The notes under the pieces were generated by a model. It was not told the DNA's origin. It saw only the letters and a list, made by a program, of their open reading frames with translations, and ran no database searches. The translations under genes and the position numbers were made by a program. From positions 2,728,001 to 2,792,000 of the forward strand of contig NZ_SMZK01000001.1 in the NCBI RefSeq assembly GCF_005938085.1: 64,000 bases of DNA, read 5' to 3'. Positions 53,697 through 61,773 of the stretch are shown here, in pieces (position 1 is the stretch's first letter; each line of letters starts with the position of its first letter). Source of the DNA: Haloterrigena sp. H1 (GTDB lineage: Archaea; Halobacteriota; Halobacteria; Halobacteriales; Natrialbaceae).

Positions 53697-53939
53697 ATGA
53701 TGGCGAGAGACATCACTGGCATCGTCGACCGTTTTCGAATCGGTGATCGGCCGTTGACGATCGACCGGTACGATCTCCTGCTGGGACTGATCCCGACAGC
53801 GTTCGTGGTCGCGTTTCTCGCTAGTCGATTGCTCGGTCTCCCCTTCGAAGCGGCCGTTCTCGGCGGCGCAGCCATCGCGGCGCTCGCGCTGTTCGATGGC
53901 GTTTTCTTCCGGCCGCCGACGGGGCTTCGAGGTGCGTGA
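53697..53939 (+). CDS. Small membrane protein (two helices)
   Basis: An 80-residue protein from ATG 53697, or 53700, as two ATGs are adjacent. Two hydrophobic helices: LLLGLIPTAFVVAFLASRLLG and EAAVLGGAAIAALALFDGVFF. The N-terminal DRFRIGDRPLTIDRYD region is soluble. No known family could be named. It lies 98 bp upstream of folCP, and may be co-transcribed with it. Confidence 0.65.
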   Translation: MMARDITGIVDRFRIGDRPLTIDRYDLLLGLIPTAFVVAFLASRLLGLPFEAAVLGGAAIAALALFDGVFFRPPTGLRGA

Positions 53940-54036
53940 CACCGCCGCCTGTGGCTTCGACAGCCGACGGTCGTGATCGGCGGGACACCGCCCCTTGTCC
54001 GACAGTATCAAAAACGACCGGGCTCTCGGTCACTGT

Positions 54037-56574
54037 ATGGAGTATTACGAGGCGGCGGATTTCTTATTCGATCTCCGGCGGTTCCGCCCGAAGCCGGGCA
54101 CCGAGTCGACGGCCCGGTTGCTGTCTCACCTTGAGCACCCTCATGCCGACGTCGATTTCGTGCAGATCGCCGGCTCCAACGGGAAAGGGAGCACGGCCCG
54201 CATGCTCGAGCGAACCCTGCGGGAGGCTGGCTACTCCGTCGGCCTTTACACCTCGCCACATCTCGAGGACCTCCGCGAGCGGGTCCGCGTCGACGGCCGG
54301 AAGATTCCCCGGTCGGCCGTCTGCGAGTACGTTGAAGCGATCCGCGAGTACGTTACAGCGCAGGCCGCCGACGGCGAGTCGCCCACCTTCTTCGAGGCGA
54401 TGACGGCGATGGCGCTGTGGCAGTTCGGCCGCGAGGACGTCGACGTCGCCATCCTCGAGGTCGGCATCGGTGGCAAATACGACGCGACGAGCGTCGTCGA
54501 TCCCGTCGCCAGCGCAGTGACGAGCGTCACGTTAGAGCATACGGGCATCCTCGGCGACACCGAAGCGGAAATCGCCCGCGACAAGGCCCACGTCGCACCC
54601 GACGACGTGCCGCTGGTTACGGGCGTGACCGGTGAGCCACTCGAGACAGTCCGCGACGTGGCCGGCAATGTCGTGACCGTCGGAACGGACACGGGGGCTG
54701 ACGCACGGCCCGACATCCGCGTCGCCTACGGCGGCCGGGCAAACCACATCGAAGCCACCGTCTCGATCGACGCCGACGACTGGGACCTCGAGACGCGGAT
54801 TCCGCTGCTGGGCGAACATCAGGCGGTCAACGCGGGTATCGCAGCCGTGCTGGCTCGTCAGGTCGGCGATGTGTCCGACACGGTTCTCGCCCGCGGGCTG
54901 CGAAGCGCCCACTGGCCGGGCCGGTTTGAAGTGATCGACACCGAGCCGCTGACCGTCCTCGATGGGGCACACAACCCCGGTGCCTGCGAGCGACTCGGCG
55001 AGACGCTTGCGACCTACGACTACGACGACCTCCACGTCGTCTTCGGCGCGATGCACGAGAAAGAACACCGCGCGATGGCCGCCGCGTTGCCGACGCCCGA
55101 GCGCGTCGTGACGACCGAGCCGACGCTCGATCGCGCCGAGGATCCTGCCGTCCTCGCCGAGGCGTTCGCCGACGCTGGTGTCGACACGGTCCGGACCGAA
55201 GCCACCGTTCAAGACGCGCTCGCACGCGCGCTCGAGGCAGCCGACAGCGACGACTGCGTGCTCGTCACCGGCTCGCTGTTCGTCGTCGCGGAGGCGCGCT
55301 CGCGCTGGACCCGAACCGACGTTCCCAAACGCGTCCGCGATCTCGCCGATGCCCGCGACGCACTCGAGGGGGCAAACGTCGCCGCGGGCGACATCGAGCG
55401 GCTGGACGGCGACGCCGTCCACCGGGTCGTCAGGACAGCGCTACGAGACCGACAGGCGAGCGTCCTCAAAGAAGAGTTGCTGCGAGTGGGTGGGGAATGT
55501 GCCCTGTCGGGCATCGAGCGCGACGACGAGGCCGTCGACGCCGTGTTGATGGGCACGCTCGCCCAGTTCGAGGCGCTCGTCGAGGCGCTCGAGGGCCGGT
55601 CACGCCCCCACGGGGTGGCAGACGTCGCACGGGAACTGCGCGATACCCTCGCACTCGAGGCCGGAGCCGACGCCGAGGACCGACCGACGCCGGCGGTGGG
55701 CCACGCCGTGGGACGGTCCCGGTCGGCGTCCCGTTCTGCAGGTGAGGCGACCGAGTCGGACGCCCCTTGGGCGGATCGGACGGCCGTCATGGGCATCCTG
55801 AACGTCACGCCCGACAGCTTCCACGACGGCGGCCAGTACAACGCACTCGAGGACGCCGTGGCCCGCGCCAAGGCGATGGTCGATGCCGGCGTCGACGTGA
55901 TCGACATCGGTGGAGAGTCAACTCGTCCGGGATCGGATCCTGTGTCGGTTGACGAAGAACTAGACCGGGTCCTCCCGGTGGTCGAGGAAATCGCCGACCT
56001 CGACGCGGTGCTCTCTATCGATACGCGTCGAGCAGCCGTCGCCGATGCGACCCTCGAAGCTGGCGCGGACATGATCAACGACGTCTCGGGGCTCGAGGAC
56101 CCCGAGATGCGCTTCGTTGCCGCCGACCACGACGCGGGGCTGGTCGTGATGCACAGCATCGACGCACCGGTCGTCCCCGACCGCGACGTCGAGTACGACG
56201 ACGTCGTCGCGGATGTCCTCGATCATCTCTCCGAACGCGTGTTACTCGCAGAGAAGGCTGGCCTCGATCGCGAGCAAATCATCGTCGATCCCGGGATCGG
56301 CTTCGGCAAATCTTCGGCGGAGAACTTCGAACTCCTCGATCGGATCGACGAGTTCCACGCGCTCGGCTGTCCCGTCCTGTTCGGCCACTCCCACAAGTCC
56401 ATGTTCGAACATATCGACCGTGCGTCGGGCGAACGACGTGAGGCGACCGTCGCTGCGACGGCACTTGCTGCCGACCGCGGTGCTGACATCATCCGCGTCC
56501 ACGATGTCGACGAGAACGTCGCCGCGGTCCGAACGGCGCTTGCAGCGCGCGATCCGACGCGCTTCGAGTGGTAA
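54037..56574 (+). CDS. folCP: Fused folylpolyglutamate synthase / dihydropteroate synthase (FolCP)
   Basis: An 845-residue fusion that does two steps of folate synthesis. Residues 1-430 are FolC: Mur-ligase-type P-loop AGSNGKGSTARM, GLYTSPHLEDLRER, EVGIGGKYDATSVVD, and the C-terminal lobe VLDGAHNPGAC. Residues about 590-845 are dihydropteroate synthase: VMGILNVTPDSFHDGG, DIGGESTRPGSDPVS, SIDTRRAAVAD and DPGIGFGKS. An extra region of about 150 residues (440-590), with VLKEELLRVGGECALSG, lies between. Haloarchaeal folCP fusions are known. ATG 54037 gives MEYYEAADFLFDLRRFRPKPGTES, matching the family start better than the upstream frame to 53995. Confidence 0.95.
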   Translation: MEYYEAADFLFDLRRFRPKPGTESTARLLSHLEHPHADVDFVQIAGSNGKGSTARMLERTLREAGYSVGLYTSPHLEDLRERVRVDGRKIPRSAVCEYVEAIREYVTAQAADGESPTFFEAMTAMALWQFGREDVDVAILEVGIGGKYDATSVVDPVASAVTSVTLEHTGILGDTEAEIARDKAHVAPDDVPLVTGVTGEPLETVRDVAGNVVTVGTDTGADARPDIRVAYGGRANHIEATVSIDADDWDLETRIPLLGEHQAVNAGIAAVLARQVGDVSDTVLARGLRSAHWPGRFEVIDTEPLTVLDGAHNPGACERLGETLATYDYDDLHVVFGAMHEKEHRAMAAALPTPERVVTTEPTLDRAEDPAVLAEAFADAGVDTVRTEATVQDALARALEAADSDDCVLVTGSLFVVAEARSRWTRTDVPKRVRDLADARDALEGANVAAGDIERLDGDAVHRVVRTALRDRQASVLKEELLRVGGECALSGIERDDEAVDAVLMGTLAQFEALVEALEGRSRPHGVADVARELRDTLALEAGADAEDRPTPAVGHAVGRSRSASRSAGEATESDAPWADRTAVMGILNVTPDSFHDGGQYNALEDAVARAKAMVDAGVDVIDIGGESTRPGSDPVSVDEELDRVLPVVEEIADLDAVLSIDTRRAAVADATLEAGADMINDVSGLEDPEMRFVAADHDAGLVVMHSIDAPVVPDRDVEYDDVVADVLDHLSERVLLAEKAGLDREQIIVDPGIGFGKSSAENFELLDRIDEFHALGCPVLFGHSHKSMFEHIDRASGERREATVAATALAADRGADIIRVHDVDENVAAVRTALAARDPTRFEW

Positions 56575-56674
56575 TCGTAACTCGTCTTCGCGACTGACGC
56601 GTGCGTGTTAACTCATCCATTCGAATTAGTCATTGCTGTCAGCAATGTCCGTCACAGACACGTGTTGGTGATCG

Positions 56675-56684
56675 TATATATTTA
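56675..56684 (+). promoter_or_regulatory. TATA-like box of the 47-residue protein gene
   Basis: tatatattta, centred about 32 bases before ATG 56712, in a locally AT-rich stretch. Supports the small gene being real. Confidence 0.55.
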
Positions 56685-56711
56685 GTATCTCGATATCTAT
56701 CGCCCGCACGA

Positions 56712-56855
56712 ATGCAGAAATTGACCGAGCGCAGCCAGAACCATCTCGAGCAAGCACTCCAAACCGATGACCCGAGCGAGAAAGATTTCCATATTCGGCA
56801 GGTGATGCAGATGTGCGGCGTCGACGATCTCCCGGACGAGTCCGACGCGGAGTGA
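56712..56855 (+). CDS. Small helical haloarchaeal protein, 47 residues
   Basis: A 47-residue protein from ATG 56712 (MQKLTERSQNHLEQALQTDD), predicted helical with an acidic C-terminus (DDLPDESDAE) and one Cys in QMCGVDD. No motif was recognised. The promoter-like TATA box upstream and typical haloarchaeal composition support it; a longer in-frame frame to 56601 crosses the promoter. Copy D of the palindromic repeat begins at its stop codon (56852-56855). Confidence 0.65.
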   Translation: MQKLTERSQNHLEQALQTDDPSEKDFHIRQVMQMCGVDDLPDESDAE

Positions 56856-56938
56856 GACGGACTACTGTCAGTCGGTGCCGGTGCAATCGCGGCCGGCCTG
56901 CGGTTGCACCGGGAACCCGTTACAGTAGACCGTATGAG
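56852..56938. repeat. Palindromic intergenic repeat, copy D
   Basis: An 87-bp imperfect palindrome in the spacer between the 47-residue gene and the convergent AddA-like gene. Outer arms acggactactgt (56857-56868) and acagtagaccgt (56922-56933) pair at 11 of 12 positions; inner arms ccggtgcaa (56878-56886) and ttgcaccgg (56904-56912) pair perfectly. The inner stem differs from copy A (gcgcacc) and copy B (ccggtggg), yet all remain complementary, which indicates selection for the hairpin. Confidence 0.82.
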
Positions 56939-57038
56939 TGGCGACCACAGCCAACCGTGACAGCAGTTCGTCTCTGCGCGTTGCGTCGGAGCGCCTGATT
57001 TCTACGAGGCATTACCCGACAGTCAGTCACCCCCTCGC

Positions 57039-60000
57039 CTACGGAGGTGACTCGTCCGGACCACAGCCAAGCGATCGGTGCGGACAGTGCCGGCAGTGTT
57101 CGCCTGCTGTCGTCTCCGCAAACGACGGCTCGTCGACCGCCTCGAGCGTCTCGACCACCGAGGTCCACGACGGGAGTGCCTCACGGTCGAACAAGTCGAC
57201 ACGAGGGTCATCGACATCGCCGACGTAGACGTAGCCGGCAGCCGAGACCGGTTCGTCGAACCGATCCGCACAGGCCCGCAGGTAGAGCGCGAGCTGGACG
57301 GCGTCGTGAGCGGCGATCCGTTCGGCGGTGGCCTTGTAGTCGAGGACCGCGAGCCCGCCGCCGGGAAGTCGCCGGACCGAGTCGACGTAGCCGACGACAT
57401 CGCCAGTCACACCGGCGACGTCCTCGAGCGAGAAGGGTAACTCTGCAGCCAGGGGTACCCACTCGGCGACCGGTCGGTCGATGTCGGGTGCACTCGCTTC
57501 GAAGTAGCGGTCGATGCAGGCGAGGACGGCCTCGCGGTGGGCGAGCAAGTCGCGCGCGGTGAGCTGTCGGACGGCAGCCTCGCGCCACGCCTCGCGGGTG
57601 CGATACTCGCGGTGGAAGGCCTCCTCGGCGATGTCGTGGAAGACAGTACCGACGATTCGCGACGCCGGGTCGTCGGTCGCCGCGACCGTTCCACCGTTCG
57701 TCTCGGTCGCCTCGTTACCGGGTGCTGACGCGGCGACCGGATCGTCGATCGCCCCGACGACGTGATCCAGATAGTGTTTCCGTGGACAGGTCTCGTGAGT
57801 GTCTATCGCGGAGTAGCTGTGACGCATCGCGACTGGCAGCTCGGTCGCAGCGCCGAGCGTCTCGACCGGGAAACGGACGGTATCGGTCGTCAGCGCGGAG
57901 AGCTGGCGGCTGCCGGGGACCCGTATAGCCGGCCTCAAACCGGCCTCGTCGTCGCTCCCGGCCGCGAGACGACCGTGGCTCGCCGCGTCGGCCGCCGGCA
58001 GCAACTGGCCGTCCCGAAGCAACCGCCCCAGCCGGTGGACGGTCTCGATCGCCTCCCGTGTCTCGAGGGGTTCGACAGGCCGATCGCCGTAGTCGGCGTA
58101 GTAAGTGATCCTCCCCGGGCTCTCGTCGGCCGAGGCGGCGATCTCGTCGGTTCGATCGACGACGGTCTCGGGATAGATATCCCGTACCCGTTCGAAGCTC
58201 TCGGTCAGCGACGACCACAGATCCATCCGCTGGCCGGTTACCGACCACTCGATGTCGCTCGCCAAACAGGCCTCGGCGGTCGACGCCGCGAGTTCGGTTT
58301 CGTCGCCGTCGTAGGCATACTCCGAGCCGAACAGGAACAGGTGCTCTGCAGCGCGCGTGAGCGCGACGTGAAGCACTCGCCACTCCTCGCCGACGCGCTC
58401 GGTGGCGAGATCGGCATGCAGGGGGGAGTCGACGGCGTCGTCGAGTGTCGCTGCCAGCAGCCGGTCCTGGGATCGCTCGACGTAATCGCCGTCGACACAC
58501 CACTCCTCGTCGGAAAGATAGGGAACGAGGACCGTGTCGAACTCGAGGCCCTTGGCCTGATGGACCGTCATCACGTCGACGCTGTCGGCGGATCTGGTCC
58601 CGCGAGTGCGGTCGCTGCCGCCGCCACGGAGAGTCTCCGCGAGCGCGTCGACGAACGCGGTCGACAACGACTGCACGACGCCGTCAGTGTCGTAGGCCTC
58701 GACGAACCGCTCGATGCGGTCGAACTCGGCCCGCTCCTCGCTCGTACAGAACCACTCGATTCGGGTCAGCTCCCGGAATCGGCGCAGAAAGCCCGCCAGC
58801 GGGTAGACATCCCGGAACCGCTCGAGTCGCTCGAGGTGGTCGCGAACCCGCTCGAGCCGCTCGGGCTGCGTGAGCCGCTCGGCGTCGATAGCCATCACGG
58901 CGTCGTGCAGCGATCCCGCCTGTCCGTGCAGCGTCGCGAGATCGTCTTCCGTGAACCGGTATCGGGCGAGCAACACACGCCGGAGATGGGTGTCGGCCTC
59001 GGGCTCGACGAGGACCCGGAGATACGACAGCACCGTCTCGAGTCCGGGCGAGATCTCACCGCGAGGCGAGCCGGAGATTTCGTAGGGGATTCGTCGTTCC
59101 CGGAGCGCGTCCGCGACCGCCTGTGCGTGGCGGTTCGTCCGGACGATGACCGCGATATCGCCCAGCTCGCGCTGGGGGACGTTCGCGGCCGCGCCGTTTA
59201 ACAGCCGCGAGACCGTCGTCGCGACCCCATCGGCCGTCGATCCCGGGAGCGCGTCGCTTTCGACTTTGACGACGCGGTCCGGCGGATCGGCCTCGTCGTA
59301 GGTCCCAAGCGTTCGACCCTCTTCGCGGAGCGTCTTCGAGGACTGCGGGCCGTAATCACAGGCATTGGTTAGATCGAGGATCTCCTGTCGCGAACGAAAG
59401 TTGAGTTCGAGTTCGATCGCCTCGTGGTCGGCGGCAGCGTCGGCCAGCCGATCGAGTCCCTCGCGGTCGGTGCCACGCCAGCCGTAGATCGCCTGGTCCT
59501 TGTCGCCGATCGCGAGCAAGTTCGGCCGATCGGGGCCGTCCGTGAGTTCAGTGAGCAGGGAAAACTGCGTCTCGTCGGTATCCTGAAACTCGTCGCAGTA
59601 GACCTGCGTCCACTGGCTGGTGATCTCGTCGGCAATCGCGCTGTCATCGAGCAACGCGGTCGCCGTCCGCACCAGTTCGTCGAAGTCGAGCGCCCCTTCG
59701 GCGTCAAGAGTGCCGTGGTAATCCGCGTAGACATCGGCGTAGTGGCGTGCCAGCCGGAGGAACTCGACGTAGTGTTTCAGCCGCCCGAAGGGAGTCTGCT
59801 CGAGCCGGCTCGTGGCCGTCCCTCGGATCTGGTTGCCGAACAGCGCCCGTGGCAGGTGTTTCGTGGTCGGCTCGTCCAGTGAGAGCGTCTCGATCGTGTT
59901 CGTCACACACCGCTGGAGGGTCCGGAGATAGTGATCGACATCCCGAACCAGGTCGTCCTCGCGGAAGGCGGCCGGCGCTTCCGCGATCTGCTCTCGGCAG

Positions 60001-60743
60001 TAGGAGACGAGCTTGCCGTAGTCGATCAGCGACTCACGGGCCTGCTCGACGTGTTCCTCCCGGTTGAAGTAGCGCAGCGCCTCGTTATCGAACGAGAGCG
60101 TTTCGTCGGCTCTGCGCTCGAGCCAGAGGACGAACTCGTTGCACAACTCGAGGGTCCGCACCGGCGGCAACCCCGCCTGCAGTTCGTCAGGGGTGACGTT
60201 CTCCCGACTCATCGCCCCGATGAACTGGTCGACCGCAGCCGTGAGATCGGTTGCCGAGCCGTCGTATCGCGATGGGGCCGCGAACTCGTAGTCAGTATCG
60301 GCGAGCAGGCGGCCGACGAGCCGCCGGCGTTTGCGCTCGGTAACGACCTCGAAGTCGGGGGAGTGACCGAGATAGTAAGCGTACTCGCGGACGAGCCGGT
60401 AACAGAAGGAGTGGTAGGTATAGACGTCGATCGCCGCAGCAGCCTCAGGGTCGAGACGGTCGGCGACTGCCTCGCGGATGCTCGCGGCGGCCTCGTTCGC
60501 GAAGGTCAACACGAGGACATCGTCGGGATCGACCTCGCCCCGCTCGATGGCGCGTTCGATCCGAACGAGCATCGTCGTCGTTTTCCCGGTGCCGGCACCG
60601 GCGTCGACGGAGGTACAGGCCGCACGGCTGTCGATAACCGCCTCCTGGTTGCCCTTCGGTTCGATCTCGTCGGTGGGGACGAACGCGTCGCGGTCCCGGC
60701 CGGCGTCGCGGTTGGGTCGCCCCGATCCCGGTCGCTCACCCAT
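57039..60743 (-). CDS. AddA/AdnB-like UvrD-family helicase with Fe-S nuclease domain
   Basis: A 1234-residue SF1A helicase-nuclease from ATG 60743. Helicase: Q motif residue near 33, Walker A DAGAGTGKTTTM (48-59), Walker B YCDEFQDTDE (382-391), motif III AIGDKDQAIYGWRG (411-424), motif V VMTVHQAKGLEFDTV, motif VI HVALTRAAEHLF. The C-terminal RecB-like PD-(D/E)XK domain has an early DTHETCPRKHYLDH, a GYVD ... AVLDYKA active site, and HCRHCPHRSLGCG, the Cys pattern of Fe-S-stapled nucleases (AddB, AdnA/B, Cas4). So DNA unwinding and end processing for recombination is expected. Its start overlaps the stop of the next gene by 8 nt (ATGGGTGA), indicating an operon with the two upstream genes. Confidence 0.88.
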   Translation of the reverse strand: MGERPGSGRPNRDAGRDRDAFVPTDEIEPKGNQEAVIDSRAACTSVDAGAGTGKTTTMLVRIERAIERGEVDPDDVLVLTFANEAAASIREAVADRLDPEAAAAIDVYTYHSFCYRLVREYAYYLGHSPDFEVVTERKRRRLVGRLLADTDYEFAAPSRYDGSATDLTAAVDQFIGAMSRENVTPDELQAGLPPVRTLELCNEFVLWLERRADETLSFDNEALRYFNREEHVEQARESLIDYGKLVSYCREQIAEAPAAFREDDLVRDVDHYLRTLQRCVTNTIETLSLDEPTTKHLPRALFGNQIRGTATSRLEQTPFGRLKHYVEFLRLARHYADVYADYHGTLDAEGALDFDELVRTATALLDDSAIADEITSQWTQVYCDEFQDTDETQFSLLTELTDGPDRPNLLAIGDKDQAIYGWRGTDREGLDRLADAAADHEAIELELNFRSRQEILDLTNACDYGPQSSKTLREEGRTLGTYDEADPPDRVVKVESDALPGSTADGVATTVSRLLNGAAANVPQRELGDIAVIVRTNRHAQAVADALRERRIPYEISGSPRGEISPGLETVLSYLRVLVEPEADTHLRRVLLARYRFTEDDLATLHGQAGSLHDAVMAIDAERLTQPERLERVRDHLERLERFRDVYPLAGFLRRFRELTRIEWFCTSEERAEFDRIERFVEAYDTDGVVQSLSTAFVDALAETLRGGGSDRTRGTRSADSVDVMTVHQAKGLEFDTVLVPYLSDEEWCVDGDYVERSQDRLLAATLDDAVDSPLHADLATERVGEEWRVLHVALTRAAEHLFLFGSEYAYDGDETELAASTAEACLASDIEWSVTGQRMDLWSSLTESFERVRDIYPETVVDRTDEIAASADESPGRITYYADYGDRPVEPLETREAIETVHRLGRLLRDGQLLPAADAASHGRLAAGSDDEAGLRPAIRVPGSRQLSALTTDTVRFPVETLGAATELPVAMRHSYSAIDTHETCPRKHYLDHVVGAIDDPVAASAPGNEATETNGGTVAATDDPASRIVGTVFHDIAEEAFHREYRTREAWREAAVRQLTARDLLAHREAVLACIDRYFEASAPDIDRPVAEWVPLAAELPFSLEDVAGVTGDVVGYVDSVRRLPGGGLAVLDYKATAERIAAHDAVQLALYLRACADRFDEPVSAAGYVYVGDVDDPRVDLFDREALPSWTSVVETLEAVDEPSFAETTAGEHCRHCPHRSLGCGPDESPP

Positions 60744-61773
60744 CGAAGCGCACCTCCGCTGCGATGTGGTCCTGACAGCACACCGTATACTCACAGTCGG
60801 GACAGGCGTGCTCCGCAATCCGGTCCCACCGATCGGTGGGATCGAACGAGTGCGACCGCAGCGCCGCAGTGACCGCCGCCAACCGACTGTCGACTGTCTC
60901 GTTCCGGTGATCGTGGGTCATGCCGAACGTGTGGTGGTCGACGTAGACCTCGGTCAGGTCGGCGACTTCGAGGCTCGTCTCGACCGTGTCCCGAACCCAG
61001 TTGACTGTCAGTCCCGACCGATCAGCCAGCGGGATCTGGAGGTAGCAACAGGTCCGATCCCCGAGTTCGAGTCGGTCACGGAGCGTTCGAAGGCCGTCGA
61101 GGACGACGGCGGTCTCGAGGAGCGCACCGACGGGGCCTGGCTCGAACGCGTTCGACTCGGGGTCGAAATGGTCGGTAAAGAGGGTCGCGACGTCGCCTTC
61201 CCAGTCCGACCGATAGCGCAGGGGGCCAAGCGACCCGAGCGTCGGAACGAAGCGAACGCCGACGAGCGACGAGCCGTCGCCGGTGACGTAATCGACCGTC
61301 GCACCGATCGTCACCGCGTCCGCGTCATCTGCTACGGTCGCTTCTGGAAGCGAAACCGTACTCGAGAGCGGCAGGTCCGGGCCGATCAGTTCGCCGTGGG
61401 CTGTGTCGGCCCCCAGTTGTGCGAGTCCCGCGGCGTGATCCGTCCCGACACGCTCCACGTAGGCGGCGAGCGTCGCCTCGAGGGCCCGCCGTTCGTGGCG
61501 ACGCTGGGTGTGGGAGTGAAAGTGCTCGTCGTAGTCGGCCCAGTACGTCGCAAGCCGGTCGCGGGCGACGTCATCGAGTCGCTCACGGTCTGTCGCCCCG
61601 CTTCGGAGCGCATCACAGATCGCGCCCCGCAAGAGGGCGATCCGGTCGTCGACCGTGTCGTCGTCGCTGCCCTCGAGGTCGTGGACGGAGGCGAGTTCGT
61701 ACCGGCGGGGACAATGCAGATAGGTCCGGAGCCCGTCGACGGTGAGCTCGTCGGTTCCTAGCTCGTCACTCAT
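60736..61773 (-). CDS. RecB-like nuclease-domain protein with Fe-S cysteines, active site degenerate
   Basis: A 345-residue protein from ATG 61773 (MSDELGTDELTVDGLRTYLHCPRRYELA). It shows the layout of an AddB or Cas4-type nuclease domain: the N-terminal YLHCPRRYEL Cys, an IGATVDYVTGDGSSLVGVRF core strand pair, and a C-terminal CPDCEYTVC (C-x2-C-x4-C) that would complete an Fe-S cluster. The catalytic (D/E)-x-K is replaced by GVRF, so it is probably not a nuclease by itself. It overlaps both neighbours by 8 nt (ATGAGTGA and ATGGGTGA). It may be the detached C-terminal half of an AddB/AdnA-like subunit. Confidence 0.78.
   Translation of the reverse strand: MSDELGTDELTVDGLRTYLHCPRRYELASVHDLEGSDDDTVDDRIALLRGAICDALRSGATDRERLDDVARDRLATYWADYDEHFHSHTQRRHERRALEATLAAYVERVGTDHAAGLAQLGADTAHGELIGPDLPLSSTVSLPEATVADDADAVTIGATVDYVTGDGSSLVGVRFVPTLGSLGPLRYRSDWEGDVATLFTDHFDPESNAFEPGPVGALLETAVVLDGLRTLRDRLELGDRTCCYLQIPLADRSGLTVNWVRDTVETSLEVADLTEVYVDHHTFGMTHDHRNETVDSRLAAVTAALRSHSFDPTDRWDRIAEHACPDCEYTVCCQDHIAAEVRFDG

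Noticed and set aside
60736..61773. Cas4 protein of a CRISPR system
   Set aside because: Cysteine layout resembles Cas4, but there is no cas1, cas2 or repeat array, and the gene overlaps two helicase-type genes as in AddAB-like operons.
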